From Gottfriedia acidiceleris (GTDB taxonomy: Bacteria > Bacillota > Bacilli > Bacillales > Bacillaceae_G): a stretch of DNA of 64,000 nucleotides. The position numbers were made by a program, and so were the translations under genes. Each line of letters begins with the position of its first letter. Position 1 is the stretch's first letter. The DNA is taken from contig NZ_SCFN01000003.1 in NCBI RefSeq assembly GCF_004138285.1, positions 186,001 through 250,000 of the forward strand. Reading direction: 5' to 3'. Below, in pieces: positions 1 to 8,836 of the stretch. A model generated the notes under the pieces. It did no database searches, was not told the origin of the DNA, and saw only the letters and a program-made list of their open reading frames with translations.

Positions 1-1154
1 TCAGCCACATCATATGAGCGACCAATAAGATGAAGAATTGAAGATTTCCCAGCACCTGTCGTTCCCATAATGGCTACTTTACTACCGCTTGGAATATATA
101 GATTAATATCTTTTAAGACAATTTCATCATTGTATTTAAAGCTTACATTTTTATATTCCACTGAACCGTCAACAAGATTAGGTGTATATGCACCTTCTTT
201 GTTTTCAATTTCTGTTTTACGATCTAAAATTTCAAAAATCTTCTTCGCAGAAGCTTGGTTTTTAGAAAGTACATCTGTTAACCAGCCTAACATTCTCATC
301 GGCCAAATTAAGTTCCAAATATATCCACTAAATGCAACTAGTTCACCTAGCGTCATGCTATGTTGTAAAACGAAATATCCACCGATAATAATCATTGCTA
401 CTAGCGCAATATTTGTTAAAAATTCAATATTAGGAAAATATTTACGCATTGTTTTAGCTTGAGCCATATTTAAATCATAATATCCACGATTCATTTTCAA
501 AAATTTCAAAGTCTCATGCTTTTCTCTAGCAAATGCTTTAACCAATCTTACACCCGCAATATTTTGTTGAGCAGTCGTATTGATTTCAGCTGTATGGTCA
601 CTTATTTTACCGTAACCTTTATTAAGTAAGCGATTTAAACGCGTCCCCATATATCCAATTGGGATCATAATTACTAAACAAATTAGTGCCAACTTCCAAT
701 TAATTACAAATAAGATAACTGTACTGACAGTAAAATAAATAATATTTTCAACAAACAATCTTAGTCCAAACGCAATCGTTTGCCAGATATTTTCCACATC
801 TTCATTAATTCTCGAAAGTAATTCACCCGTATTCATCGAGTCAAAATACTTAAACTCAAAACTTTGAATATGCTTGAACATATCATTTTTTATATCTTCA
901 TGTACCTTTGAGCTTACTAAGTCATATAAGTATTCTTTTACATAACCAAAAATTGATTTAATGATTGTGACACCAATAATACCGCAAATAACTGGAACTA
1001 CTACTGATGCTTTTCCTTTCGTAATACCATCATCGATTAGAATCATTTGTAAATAAGGAATTAAATGATCCACACCTATTACTAAAACCATTGAAATTGA
1101 ACCAATAATAAATGAAAGCTTATGCCTAAAGACATATTTTAAAATTCGAGACAA
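1..1154 (-). CDS. ABC exporter half-transporter, permease-ATPase (3' end outside window)
   Basis: The visible 384 residues hold a type-1 exporter membrane domain (about residues 1-300, several hydrophobic spans, conserved FDSMNTGEL coupling region near residue 110) and the beginning of the nucleotide-binding domain with a Walker A motif GTTGAGKSS. The signature motif and Walker B lie beyond the window edge. I chose the TTG at 1154 because GGGAGGT sits 6 bases upstream. Such half-transporters usually pair with a second half encoded next door, and many export drugs or lipids; the substrate cannot be read here. The gene follows a long leader (1155-1480) with a small ORF and three hairpins, which suggests induction by attenuation as known for BmrCD-type drug pumps. 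Family call sure, role inferred. Confidence 0.9.
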   Translation of the reverse strand, partial: MSRILKYVFRHKLSFIIGSISMVLVIGVDHLIPYLQMILIDDGITKGKASVVVPVICGIIGVTIIKSIFGYVKEYLYDLVSSKVHEDIKNDMFKHIQSFEFKYFDSMNTGELLSRINEDVENIWQTIAFGLRLFVENIIYFTVSTVILFVINWKLALICLVIMIPIGYMGTRLNRLLNKGYGKISDHTAEINTTAQQNIAGVRLVKAFAREKHETLKFLKMNRGYYDLNMAQAKTMRKYFPNIEFLTNIALVAMIIIGGYFVLQHSMTLGELVAFSGYIWNLIWPMRMLGWLTDVLSKNQASAKKIFEILDRKTEIENKEGAYTPNLVDGSVEYKNVSFKYNDEIVLKDINLYIPSGSKVAIMGTTGAGKSSILHLIGRSYDVA

Positions 1155-1221
1155 ATTTATACCTCCCTTGTATCAATTAACCTAACTCTACGCAACCCTC
1201 CACTTTTTTTGACAATAAAAA

Positions 1222-1253
1222 GGCCATGGGAATATTTTCCATACCCCATGGCC
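1222..1253 (-). terminator. Second leader terminator hairpin, ahead of the ABC exporter
   Basis: A perfect 9-bp stem (GGCCATGGG with CCCATGGCC) is followed in the minus direction by TTTTTATT. It lies 68 bases upstream of the exporter start codon, so readthrough is required for expression. Its stem core is identical to that of the hairpin at 1314-1340, so arms of the two can pair with each other. Confidence 0.75.
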
Positions 1254-1270
1254 ATAAAGAAACGTTTCGC

Positions 1271-1305
1271 CCAAAAACAAACATAAATGAATCGTTTATT
1301 TTTGG
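1271..1305 (-). other. Middle hairpin of the exporter leader
   Basis: The 12-base arms CCAAAAATAAAC and GTTTGTTTTTGG pair with one G-U around an 11-base loop, between the two terminator hairpins. It has no T-tract and may be a spacer or part of an antiterminator. Confidence 0.5.
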
Positions 1306-1313
1306 CACAAAAA

Positions 1314-1340
1314 AGCCATGGGAAATATAAACCCATGGCT
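1314..1340 (-). terminator. First leader terminator hairpin, after the leader peptide
   Basis: A 9-bp stem (AGCCATGGG with CCCATGGCT) and a TTTTTTG tail in the minus direction, starting 25 bases after the leader-peptide stop codon. This is the normal place for an attenuator controlled by leader-peptide translation. Confidence 0.75.
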
Positions 1341-1364
1341 AAATCGTCAATTGAAATCTAAGTT

Positions 1365-1454
1365 TCAACGTGGTCCGTCCTGCGTAGAGATAGGGTTCAT
1401 AATCATTATGAAATTTTGTGATGCTTCACAGTTTAAATTTCTTACAATCATCAT
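1365..1454 (-). CDS. Putative 29-residue leader peptide of the ABC exporter
   Basis: The ORF begins with two ATG codons, preceded by a perfect AAGGAGGT 9 bases upstream, and ends in the sequence NPISTQDGPR. It lies about 25 bases downstream of a good promoter and is followed by a terminator hairpin, so it fits an upstream ORF that senses ribosome stalling. A short hairpin (1351-1368) covers its stop codon. I do not recognise the peptide. It is too short for an ordinary gene-finder threshold, but the SD strength makes translation likely. Confidence 0.65.
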   Translation of the reverse strand: MMIVRNLNCEASQNFIMIMNPISTQDGPR

Positions 1455-1487
1455 GTTAACCTACCTCCTTCTTATTTGATATTCTTA

Positions 1488-1516
1488 TCATATACGAGTG
1501 GACTTTAAAATGTCAA
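1488..1516 (-). promoter_or_regulatory. SigA-type promoter of the exporter leader
   Basis: TTGACA (1511-1516) and TATGAT (1488-1493) are separated by 17 bases on the minus strand. Transcription would start near 1480, giving a leader of about 325 nt before the exporter start codon. Confidence 0.75.
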
Positions 1517-1548
1517 ACTATTTTTAATAAATTTATAATTTAATTTTT

Positions 1549-3177
1549 TTATTTAATTTTATAAACAATTGCTTCATACGGTCTTAAGCTACTATTCACA
1601 CCCGTTAAACTCGAATCTTTATAATTACTTAAAAGTATACTTACTTCATCATAGCGATCACTATAACTAAATTTTGATTCCTCATTTGTAAAGTTAGCTA
1701 CAATTAATAATTTTTCATCATTATACTGCCTTATATAAGCAAATACTTTTTCATCATTTTCAGCAAGCATTTCAAAAGAACCATAAACAATTGCAGGATT
1801 TTCTTTTCGCAATTGGATTAACTGGCGATAATGATGGAAAATTGAATCTGGATCGTTTATCGATTGTTCAACATTTATTTTAGTAAAATTCGGATTTACT
1901 GTTAACCAAGGGTTTCCTTTTGTAAAACCTCCATGCTTTTCTCCGTTCCATTGCATTGGAGTACGTGCATTATCTCTACCTTTTTTATAAATCGATTCCA
2001 TTATGTCTTCATGCTTGTATCCTTTTGAAATACGGTCATTATACATATTTTTCGTTTCAATATCGTCATATTCATCAATGCTTTCAAATCGAATATTTGT
2101 CATTCCAATTTCTTCACCTTGATAAATATAAGGTGTACCTTGCATTAAATGAAGGATTGTAGCAAGCATTTTCGCACTTTCAATACGATATTCTTTATCA
2201 TTACCCCATCTAGAAACAATTCGTGGTAAATCATGATTGTTCCAGAACAAGCTATTCCAAGCCTTTCCATCAAGCTGAGTTTGCCACTTATTAAAAACTT
2301 CTTTTAGCTCTAACAAATTCAAAGGCTTTAAATCCCATTTTTCTTTACCTTCTTGTTGATCAAGACCGATATGCTCAAATTGAAAGATCATACTTAATTC
2401 ATTTCTAGCAGGATCTGAATAAAGCTTTGCAATTTCTGGAGTTGCTCCCCAAGTTTCACCAACAGTTAGTACATCGTGATTTCCAAAAGTTTTTTTATTC
2501 ATCTCTTGCAAGTATTCATGTAGCTTTGGACCATTTGCTGTAATCTCTTGATCAGGAATCTTCCCAATTAAATCTATTACATCCATACGGAACCCACCAA
2601 TTCCTTTATCAAGCCAAAAGTTCATCATATTATATACTTCTTCGTGGACTTTTGGATTCTTCCAGTTTAAATCAGGCTGCCTTTTACTAAATAAATGCAA
2701 GAAATATTGTCCAGTTTGTTCATCATATTCCCAAGCACTGCCACTGAATACAGAAGGAAGGTCATTTGGTTCACTTCCATTCACAGGATCTCTCCAAACA
2801 TAATAGTCTCTATATGGGTTATCTTTGCTCTTTCGAGATTCAATGAACCACGGATGCTCATCAGATGTATGGTTCACGACTAAATCCATTACGATTTTAA
2901 TCCCTCGATTATTCGCTTCAGAAATTAATTCATCCATATCATTCATCGTACCGAACTCTTCCATAATGTCACAATAATCACTAATATCGTAACCATTATC
3001 ATCATTAGGAGATTTATATACAGGACTCAACCAAATAACATCTATTCCTAAAAGCTTTAAATAATCAAGCTTTTCGATTATTCCTTTTAAATCACCGATT
3101 CCATCAGCGTTACTATCCATAAAACTTCTAGGATATATTTGATAAACTACACTATTATGCCACCATTTTTTCTCCAT
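1549..3177 (-). CDS. malL: GH13 oligo-1,6-glucosidase / alpha-glucosidase
   Basis: A 542-residue cytoplasmic glycoside hydrolase of family 13 (oligo-1,6-glucosidase subgroup), which hydrolyses isomaltose-type or maltose-type oligosaccharides to glucose. Visible are the N-terminal WWHNSVVYQIYPRSF motif, nucleophile Asp199 in GFRMDV, acid/base Glu241 in TVGETWG, transition-state Asp316 in NNHD, and QPDLNW near 168-172. Val200 after the nucleophile is the residue associated with alpha-1,6 specificity. Length is typical. No sugar transporter is adjacent. A cre site lies about 190 bp upstream, consistent with carbon catabolite repression. The exact substrate, and therefore the symbol, is less certain than the family. 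Confidence 0.9.
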   Translation of the reverse strand: MEKKWWHNSVVYQIYPRSFMDSNADGIGDLKGIIEKLDYLKLLGIDVIWLSPVYKSPNDDNGYDISDYCDIMEEFGTMNDMDELISEANNRGIKIVMDLVVNHTSDEHPWFIESRKSKDNPYRDYYVWRDPVNGSEPNDLPSVFSGSAWEYDEQTGQYFLHLFSKRQPDLNWKNPKVHEEVYNMMNFWLDKGIGGFRMDVIDLIGKIPDQEITANGPKLHEYLQEMNKKTFGNHDVLTVGETWGATPEIAKLYSDPARNELSMIFQFEHIGLDQQEGKEKWDLKPLNLLELKEVFNKWQTQLDGKAWNSLFWNNHDLPRIVSRWGNDKEYRIESAKMLATILHLMQGTPYIYQGEEIGMTNIRFESIDEYDDIETKNMYNDRISKGYKHEDIMESIYKKGRDNARTPMQWNGEKHGGFTKGNPWLTVNPNFTKINVEQSINDPDSIFHHYRQLIQLRKENPAIVYGSFEMLAENDEKVFAYIRQYNDEKLLIVANFTNEESKFSYSDRYDEVSILLSNYKDSSLTGVNSSLRPYEAIVYKIK

Positions 3178-3543
3178 TTAAATTGCCTCCTAGCTTATGT
3201 AAAATCTTAAAAACTAAAAAAATTTAATTGTGATTTCTTCTAAATTCATCAATATGGTACGTGAAATTTCAAATCATTCAAACCCTTTTACTAAAACTAT
3301 GCAATCGTGTGCATGTTTTTGCAGTAAAAGTTCCCTAGTTTTAAAAATCATTTATTCATACACCCTATTTAACCGCTTACATTTTCTATTTTAACAAGAT
3401 TGTTCACTAATGCAAACATTTACATTTTTCATCATAGATTTATATTCATAATGTTTAAAAATCCAAAAGACTTACCAATCCATTTTTAATACTAAATATC
3501 TAAATCTTTTCCAGTTTTCCCATTAATCTATTTTTTTCTTAAT
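3178..3543. other. Intergenic region between divergent glucosidase and transpeptidase genes
   Basis: 366 bp holding divergent promoters. Besides the cre at 3368-3381 there is an imperfect inverted repeat ATGCA...TGCAT near 3300-3315, which could be a second LacI-family operator. No small ORF with a convincing SD was found. Confidence 0.4.
3368..3381 (-). promoter_or_regulatory. Candidate cre (CcpA) site
   Basis: TGTAAGCGGTTAAA on the minus strand matches the cre consensus TGWAANCGNTNWCA at all but one of the defined positions. Its place upstream of a glycosidase gene fits CcpA control. Confidence 0.6.
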
Positions 3544-3627
3544 TTGAAATTTTTATTAGATAGGACAAGCGATCCTTTCATAATATATAAGGCTATGTAT
3601 TTTCTATATATTGTTGGGGGGAAAATT

Positions 3628-4524
3628 TTGATCAAGCGCTGGTTTCTTTTTTTCTTAGTACTACTTTTATTTTTTAGCACTTCTTTTGTTCAGTCTTTCG
3701 CCGCAGAAACAAAACCTGTTTCGCAATTTATCATTATTAATAAGTCGATTAATAGATTAGCTTTTTATGAGAATGGTAAATTGGTAAAAGTTTTTAAAGT
3801 TGCAACCGGTAAGAGTCAGGATCTAACTCCTGAAGGAAAGTTTAAAATCGTCGTTAAAATTGTTAATCGTCCTTATTATAAGGAGAATATTCCTGGTGGT
3901 GATCCAAAAAACCCGCTTGGTAATAGGTGGTTAGGTTTAAATGCTAGAGGAACATGGGGTACAACCTATGCAATCCACGGGAATAATAATCCAAGTTCTA
4001 TTGGAACTTATGCTAGTCATGGATGTGTACGCATGTATGATGAAGAAGTAGAATGGTTATTTGATCGTGTTCAAAAAGGGGCTACTGTTTTAATCACTTC
4101 ATCAAACCTGTCGTTTCAAGACATCGCCGTTGCAAATCATTTATTTGATGAAGATTCAGGAAGTGTAGTTGTAACAAAACCAACGGATATTCCTACTAGT
4201 TTAAAACTCGGAAGTGTAGGTTCAGAGGTTGAATGGCTGCAGAATACATTAACAAAATTAGGTTACTCTACAAACGGCGTCGATGGCTACTTTGCTGAAG
4301 GAACAGATCAAGCAGTAAGAGCATTTCAACAAGATAATGGATTAACTAGTGATGGAGTTGTTGGTGCTGGTACAAAAAAATTATTATTAGACAAACTCCA
4401 AGAAAAAAAACGTGAGTCAGTCTCTGCTTATTTTTATACATTTACGTTAAAGAAAAATGTAAAAACAAATGGTGAGGACCGATTTGATAGTCAATTAAAC
4501 GGGGTTCAAAAATTAAATTATTAA
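3628..4524 (+). CDS. Secreted L,D-transpeptidase (YkuD domain) with peptidoglycan-binding domain
   Basis: I start at TTG 3628, because GGGGGG lies 6 bases upstream and the protein then opens with a signal peptide (IKRWFLFFLVLLLFF...SFA, cleavage probably near residue 25). Residues about 35-160 form the YkuD domain with the catalytic signature: His117 in AIHG and SHGCVRM with nucleophile Cys133. Residues about 190-255 form a PG_binding_1 domain (GSVGSEVEWLQ... DGYFAEGTDQAVRAFQ). It would form 3-3 cross-links or act on peptidoglycan at the outer face or in the spore coat. An open frame continues upstream to 3544 but lacks a good SD and would mask the signal peptide. Confidence 0.9.
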   Translation: MIKRWFLFFLVLLLFFSTSFVQSFAAETKPVSQFIIINKSINRLAFYENGKLVKVFKVATGKSQDLTPEGKFKIVVKIVNRPYYKENIPGGDPKNPLGNRWLGLNARGTWGTTYAIHGNNNPSSIGTYASHGCVRMYDEEVEWLFDRVQKGATVLITSSNLSFQDIAVANHLFDEDSGSVVVTKPTDIPTSLKLGSVGSEVEWLQNTLTKLGYSTNGVDGYFAEGTDQAVRAFQQDNGLTSDGVVGAGTKKLLLDKLQEKKRESVSAYFYTFTLKKNVKTNGEDRFDSQLNGVQKLNY

Positions 4525-4526
4525 TC

Positions 4527-4558
4527 TAAAAAAGCTGTTGATTTACAACAGCTTTTTT
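4527..4558. terminator. Bidirectional terminator
   Basis: An 8-bp stem AGCTGTTG/CAACAGCT is flanked by A6 and T6, between the convergent transpeptidase and M42 peptidase genes. Confidence 0.85.
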
Positions 4559-4564
4559 ACATTA

Positions 4565-5602
4565 TTACTTTGTTAAATATAAGTACAATAATTTCATTGT
4601 ATTTTCCATCGCACTATAATGCGTTCTTTCCATACCATGAGAAGCATGAACACCTGGTCCAATTAACGCGCCACGAATATCTTGTCCTCCGCGTAAAGCA
4701 GCAACTGTATCAGACCCGTACATCGGATAAATATCTACTGCATAGCTAAGCTCATTTTCTTTTGCTAAGTTTACTAAATCGGTTGTCATATTGTAATCAT
4801 ATGGTCCACCAGAGTCTTTTGCACAAATCGAGACATCGTATTCAGTACAGCTTAAATCATCTCCTATACAACCCATATCAACTGAAATTAATTCAGTAAT
4901 ATCAGATGGGATATAAGAAGAGCCATGTCCAACTTCTTCATATGTTGAAATGAATAATTTTGTTGTATATGTAGGTACAATTTTTTCCCTTTTAAATAAT
5001 TCAAGTAAGCCAATTAAACATGCTACACTTGCTTTATCATCAATAAATCTTGATTTTATAAATCCGCTTTCAGTAATTGTCGTTTTCGGGTCGAAGAAAA
5101 TAAAGTCTCCTGGGCTAATTCCAAGATTTAATACATCCTCTTTTGACTTAACGCATTCATCAATACGAACTTCCATGTTTTCTGGATCGCGTTTTTTTGT
5201 TTTACTATCTTCAAATACGTGAATTGATGGACTTGTCGATAAAAATGTACCTGTATATATTTTTCCTTCACGCGTTCTAATTTGGCAATATTCACTATCA
5301 AGAGTTGGTACGATTGGTCCACCAATAATTGTAAATTTCAAAGTACCTTTACTTGTAATTGATCGAACCATTGCCCCTAATGTATCAACATGTGCTGATA
5401 ATCCGATGACTTGCTCATTGCTTTTACCAGGAATAGTGATTACGCCACAACCTTTATTAGTCGTTTCAAAATCATACCCTAAACTATTTGTCCAAGACTG
5501 AATTAACTCCATAATTTCAAAACAAAAACCACTTGGGCTATTAAACTCTAGTAATTGTTTAGCAGTTTGTATCACATATTCTTTGTCAATTTTAATATTC
5601 AT
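4565..5602 (-). CDS. M42 family metallo-aminopeptidase
   Basis: 345 residues, the usual length for M42 (glutamyl aminopeptidase / YsdC / FrvX type) cytosolic dinuclear metal aminopeptidases, which trim short peptides. Metal and catalytic residues are visible: His71 and Asp73 in AHVDTLG, Asp188/189 in DDKAS, Glu222/223 in YEEVGHGSS, Asp242 in SVDMG, and His322 in VHASHGMERTH. It appears monocistronic, with its own intergenic region of 170 bp upstream and a shared terminator downstream. Specificity for the N-terminal residue cannot be told from the sequence. Confidence 0.9.
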   Translation of the reverse strand: MNIKIDKEYVIQTAKQLLEFNSPSGFCFEIMELIQSWTNSLGYDFETTNKGCGVITIPGKSNEQVIGLSAHVDTLGAMVRSITSKGTLKFTIIGGPIVPTLDSEYCQIRTREGKIYTGTFLSTSPSIHVFEDSKTKKRDPENMEVRIDECVKSKEDVLNLGISPGDFIFFDPKTTITESGFIKSRFIDDKASVACLIGLLELFKREKIVPTYTTKLFISTYEEVGHGSSYIPSDITELISVDMGCIGDDLSCTEYDVSICAKDSGGPYDYNMTTDLVNLAKENELSYAVDIYPMYGSDTVAALRGGQDIRGALIGPGVHASHGMERTHYSAMENTMKLLYLYLTK

Positions 5603-5773
5603 AGATTTTCCCCTTTAATTTTGAAATTTTCATGCAATTCTCAACGTATTTATCATACATTTATTTGTATTTGTTATCAATAATTCATAATCCTACCTTA
5701 ACATGTTTGGCGTATTGCTATTTGATTATTCTCATATAAATGATGTATATCGTACATTAAATGAGGTGAAAAT

Positions 5774-6331
5774 GTGTATTTTTTCAAACCGATTACTGAA
5801 GAAATCCGGTTGTTTCAACTAAAATTTACTAAACAAAATAAAACTAAGAAATTTATTTTAGCTTCTATTTTTGCTTGTATTGCTGCACTCTTTCAAGCTA
5901 CAGGTGGCCTATTACCTGGTATAGGATTATTTTTAAGTCCACTCGCCACTGCACCTATTCTATTATGTTCGATGTTTTCCATTACAGATGGAATAAAGTC
6001 CTATTTTCTAACAATCATGTTATTATTCATATTACAGCCAACTGAACTGATTGTCTTTCCTTTTACAACAGGATTATTGGGACTTGGGTTAGGCTTGGCT
6101 TTTCACTTTTTTAAAAAGAGATTATCGATCATTGCGACTGGAGCGACTCTTTTAATGCTAGGTATTATGAGTCTATTATTTCTTTTCCACTTTCCAGTCT
6201 TAGGGCCGGGATTTTCTGATTCTTTTTCCTTCTTTACAGTTCTAATTATTTTATTATTTTCTTTCCTTTATTGCTGGTTATGGGTTGAAATTACTTTAAT
6301 TATTTTTAGAAGATTGGCTCTGTTGAATTAA
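5774..6331 (+). CDS. Multi-pass membrane protein of unknown function
   Basis: 185 residues with an N-terminal charged stretch of about 30 residues, then four or five hydrophobic segments rich in Gly, Leu and Phe, including LFQATGGLLPGIGLFLSPLATAPILL. The size and Gly-rich helices recall S components of ECF transporters or DUF2232-like proteins, but no decisive motif is seen. The start is GTG 5774 with GAGGTG 5 bases upstream; the overlapping ATG at 5772 is out of frame. It stands alone and is followed by a good terminator. Confidence 0.75.
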   Translation: MYFFKPITEEIRLFQLKFTKQNKTKKFILASIFACIAALFQATGGLLPGIGLFLSPLATAPILLCSMFSITDGIKSYFLTIMLLFILQPTELIVFPFTTGLLGLGLGLAFHFFKKRLSIIATGATLLMLGIMSLLFLFHFPVLGPGFSDSFSFFTVLIILLFSFLYCWLWVEITLIIFRRLALLN

Positions 6332-6415
6332 CTAACGATCTAATTAGATAATCTTGGGGAATTGTTAAACTAAACTGGCATTTAGTTCAAACTAATTACA
6401 TAAGAAAACGTTAAA

Positions 6416-6443
6416 AATCCCTTCAGCGAAATCTGAACGGATT
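6416..6443 (+). terminator. Terminator of the membrane protein gene
   Basis: AATCC-TTCAG and CTGAA-GGATT form a 10-bp stem with one mismatch, followed by CATTTTATTTTTT. Just upstream (6367-6391) is one partial copy of the dispersed CAACTAAACTGCC repeat. Confidence 0.7.
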
Positions 6444-6520
6444 CATTTTATTTTTTGATTTGACTTAAGCTACCTGTAAATCAAACACCACAAATCGCTA
6501 AACCCTTCATTTTTATCTTT

Positions 6521-6838
6521 CTAATCTATGTACTCGATATCATTATTTTGACACCATTCGATCGCTAAGTCTTTATAGCATCTGTCACGATAACTATACC
6601 AATCCATTTCAATATTAAATTCGATAACTGCATCTTTAAATCTTCTAAATGCGCCTTTTCCTTCGATTGTTATCAGTAATATGTTTTGTATTTTCACATC
6701 TTTAATTGTTAAACAAAAGTCTTTAACCATTTTATATTCATCAATTTCATATTTTGAAGGTAATTCTTTAAAGTCCTCAAAATTTCCCACAATTTCATTG
6801 CACCCCTGAATCATTGTTGTAATTTCACGAAAGTACAT
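6521..6838 (-). CDS. UPF0158-like protein, possibly N-terminally shortened
   Basis: The C-terminal half carries the UPF0158 pattern GKGAFRRFKD, then WYSYRD, A.EWC and a final acidic tail. Function of this family is unknown. At 105 residues it is shorter than most members (about 140-160), and no SD precedes the ATG at 6838 or the internal ATG near 6805. The frame is open only about 40 codons upstream without a start. The 5' end may therefore have been lost, or translation may be weak. It is divergent from the FAD monooxygenase gene. Confidence 0.6.
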   Translation of the reverse strand: MYFREITTMIQGCNEIVGNFEDFKELPSKYEIDEYKMVKDFCLTIKDVKIQNILLITIEGKGAFRRFKDAVIEFNIEMDWYSYRDRCYKDLAIEWCQNNDIEYID

Positions 6839-6909
6839 AAGTAAAAAAACAGTGAATATATTGTTGTTATGTTGTTTAAATTTTTTTGATTAGGAGTGAT
6901 TAAATAATT

Positions 6910-8106
6910 ATGAAGCAAACGATGCGTGTTCTTATTTCCGGAGCGAGCATTGCAGGGCCAGCACTTGCTTACTGGCTTGATCGCTTTGGTTTCGAGGTGA
7001 CTGTAGTAGAAAGAGCTCCCGCTTTACGCCCAGGGGGATTTGCTGTCGATATCCGTGGTGCTGCAATTTCTGTTCTTGATCGAATGGGTATTCTTGATCA
7101 AGTTCGTTCATTAGATACTCATATGACTGGAGTTTACTTCGTGAACGATAAAGGTAAAATTAAAGGTCAAATAAGTGAAGCAAGTATAGGTAATCAGCAA
7201 GGAATGGATATTGAAATTATGCGTGAAAATCTTAGTAACATTTTGTTCGATTTGACCAAGGATAAAGTTACATATATTTGGGGCGATTCAATTACCTCTA
7301 TACATGAGTCTATGACAGGGGTAGAAGTTCAATTTATGTATGCGAAACCAGATACATTTGATTTAATAATAGGGGCTGATGGAATCCATTCCAACGTTCG
7401 TACGTTGAAATTTGGTGACGAAGATCAGTTTAAACATACTCTCGGATGTTATATCTCGATTTTTGAATTCGAGAATTATCTTAATCTCGACCATTCTCAA
7501 ATGCTTTATACGGTTCCAGGTAAAACTGTTGGAATGTATAGCGCAAATGATAACAAGGAAGCAAAGGGCATGTTAGTGTTCCAATCCGAGCCACTTAAGT
7601 ACGACCGTTATAATATGGAAGAACAAAAGAATCTTATTAAAAATGCTTTTGAAGAACTTAAAGGTTGGGAAACACCAAACTTGCTCAAAAAATTGAATGA
7701 AGCTACAGATTTTTACTTTGATGAGATTTGTCAGATTCACATGCCAACCTGGTCAAATGGTCGAATTACTTTAGTAGGTGATGCGGCTTATTGTCCATCT
7801 CCCCTTTCAGGTCAAGGTACTAGCCTGGCTCTTGTCGGAGCATATGTACTTGCAGGAGAGCTGAAAGCTGCTAATGGTGATTACAACAAGTCCTTTATTT
7901 CCTATGAAAAAGAGATGAGAAATTTTGTTGAAAAAAACCAAAAAATAGGGCTTTTAACTGCTGGAGGAATGATTGAAAAATCAAACTTTAAAATTTTACT
8001 ACGCAATGCAATGTTACGTTTTCCCATCTTAATGAATGGAATGTTTAAAATGATTACGAAAATGATAGCTAAAGCTGCCAACGAGATTGAACTGAAAGAT
8101 TATTAA
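6910..8106 (+). CDS. FAD-dependent class A monooxygenase
   Basis: 398 residues of the para-hydroxybenzoate hydroxylase-like class. Visible are the Rossmann start VLISGASIAGPALAYWL (GxSxxG variant) followed by VVERA, the FAD/NAD(P)H DG motif GADGIHSNVR near residue 157, and the second FAD motif GDAAYCPSPLSGQGTSLAL near residue 295. It would hydroxylate an aromatic or polyketide-like compound using NAD(P)H and O2. Close relatives include TetX-like and hypothetical oxidoreductases of bacilli; the substrate is unknown. SD AGGAGTGATT precedes the ATG. No companion gene is on the same strand. Confidence 0.85.
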   Translation: MKQTMRVLISGASIAGPALAYWLDRFGFEVTVVERAPALRPGGFAVDIRGAAISVLDRMGILDQVRSLDTHMTGVYFVNDKGKIKGQISEASIGNQQGMDIEIMRENLSNILFDLTKDKVTYIWGDSITSIHESMTGVEVQFMYAKPDTFDLIIGADGIHSNVRTLKFGDEDQFKHTLGCYISIFEFENYLNLDHSQMLYTVPGKTVGMYSANDNKEAKGMLVFQSEPLKYDRYNMEEQKNLIKNAFEELKGWETPNLLKKLNEATDFYFDEICQIHMPTWSNGRITLVGDAAYCPSPLSGQGTSLALVGAYVLAGELKAANGDYNKSFISYEKEMRNFVEKNQKIGLLTAGGMIEKSNFKILLRNAMLRFPILMNGMFKMITKMIAKAANEIELKDY

Positions 8107-8437
8107 ACTATTTTATTAATATTAATCATAAGGCTAGTTCAATAAAAGAATAAACGCTCAGAGTAAATTCTGAGCGTTGGTACGTTTAATTAATATCAAA
8201 ATTTTTCTGAAGTACCTCTAATGTAAATTATCAACTTACATATTAACAACATTCCCTACATATTGATCACTGCCAAGCGAATTAACAAATTCCACTACTA
8301 ATACCTAATTTCCTTTTTCTGTTGGGAATTGAAATTCTCTTTAGTCGCATATTGTTATGCACCTAAACTGCCATTTACTGCAACATTCTATGAAACTAGT
8401 TGAACAAAGGGTTTTTATAATGAAAAAACTTAACAAT
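8107..8437. other. Gap with inverted repeat and degenerate dispersed repeat
   Basis: 331 bp. It contains the 10-bp inverted repeat at 8153-8178 (arms AACGCTCAGA/TCTGAGCGTT, loop of 6), which lacks a T-tract but is well placed to stop the monooxygenase transcript, and a diverged copy of the CAACTAAACTGCC repeat at 8361-8408. No coding potential was seen. Confidence 0.6.
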
Positions 8438-8836
8438 TTAATATAAAGAAATATCTTCCTTAATTTTAAATTTAAGTTTTCCATCTTCATCAATAGATTT
8501 TATTGTAATTAATATATTTCCAGAATAGCCACCTTCAAAATACCCAATAACTGTTTCTGTATGTAATTTACCTTTATTGTCTTTATACTGAAGTCTCATT
8601 GAACTCTCTCCAACATCCTTAGAGGGATTTACGTTTAGTTTATAGTCATTTTGTGAAGCAATTTTAGGTATCTTTATATCAGATTTACGATTATCATAGG
8701 TCAAATATATTCCCGTTACCTCTTTATTTGTTAGATTTTTTATTTTAATATCAAATCCACTTTGAAAAAGAAAATAACCTTTTATCCCTACTATCCCCGT
8801 TATTAAAATCGCTATTACAACTAAGATTTTTTTCAT
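8438..8836 (-). CDS. Small exported or membrane-anchored protein, unknown
   Basis: 132 residues: Lys pair, one hydrophobic segment (about 4-28) that could be an uncleaved signal anchor, then a beta-strand-rich extracellular domain of about 100 residues with no cysteines. AGGGGAT precedes the ATG by 5 bases. I do not recognise the family. It stands alone. Confidence 0.65.
   Translation of the reverse strand: MKKILVVIAILITGIVGIKGYFLFQSGFDIKIKNLTNKEVTGIYLTYDNRKSDIKIPKIASQNDYKLNVNPSKDVGESSMRLQYKDNKGKLHTETVIGYFEGGYSGNILITIKSIDEDGKLKFKIKEDISLY

Noticed and set aside
70-462. 130-codon plus-strand ORF over the ABC exporter
   Set aside because: It is antisense to a clear transporter frame and has no domain pattern; the same applies to other frames opposite hisH/hisF, metE, aldehyde dehydrogenase and gntK.
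3300-3315. Second cre site upstream of the glucosidase
   Set aside because: The inverted repeat ATGCA...TGCAT mismatches the cre consensus at three defined positions; kept only as a possible unknown operator.
3544-3627. N-terminal extension of the L,D-transpeptidase
   Set aside because: The extra 28 codons have no SD and would place charged and mixed sequence before the signal peptide; TTG 3628 has a strong SD.
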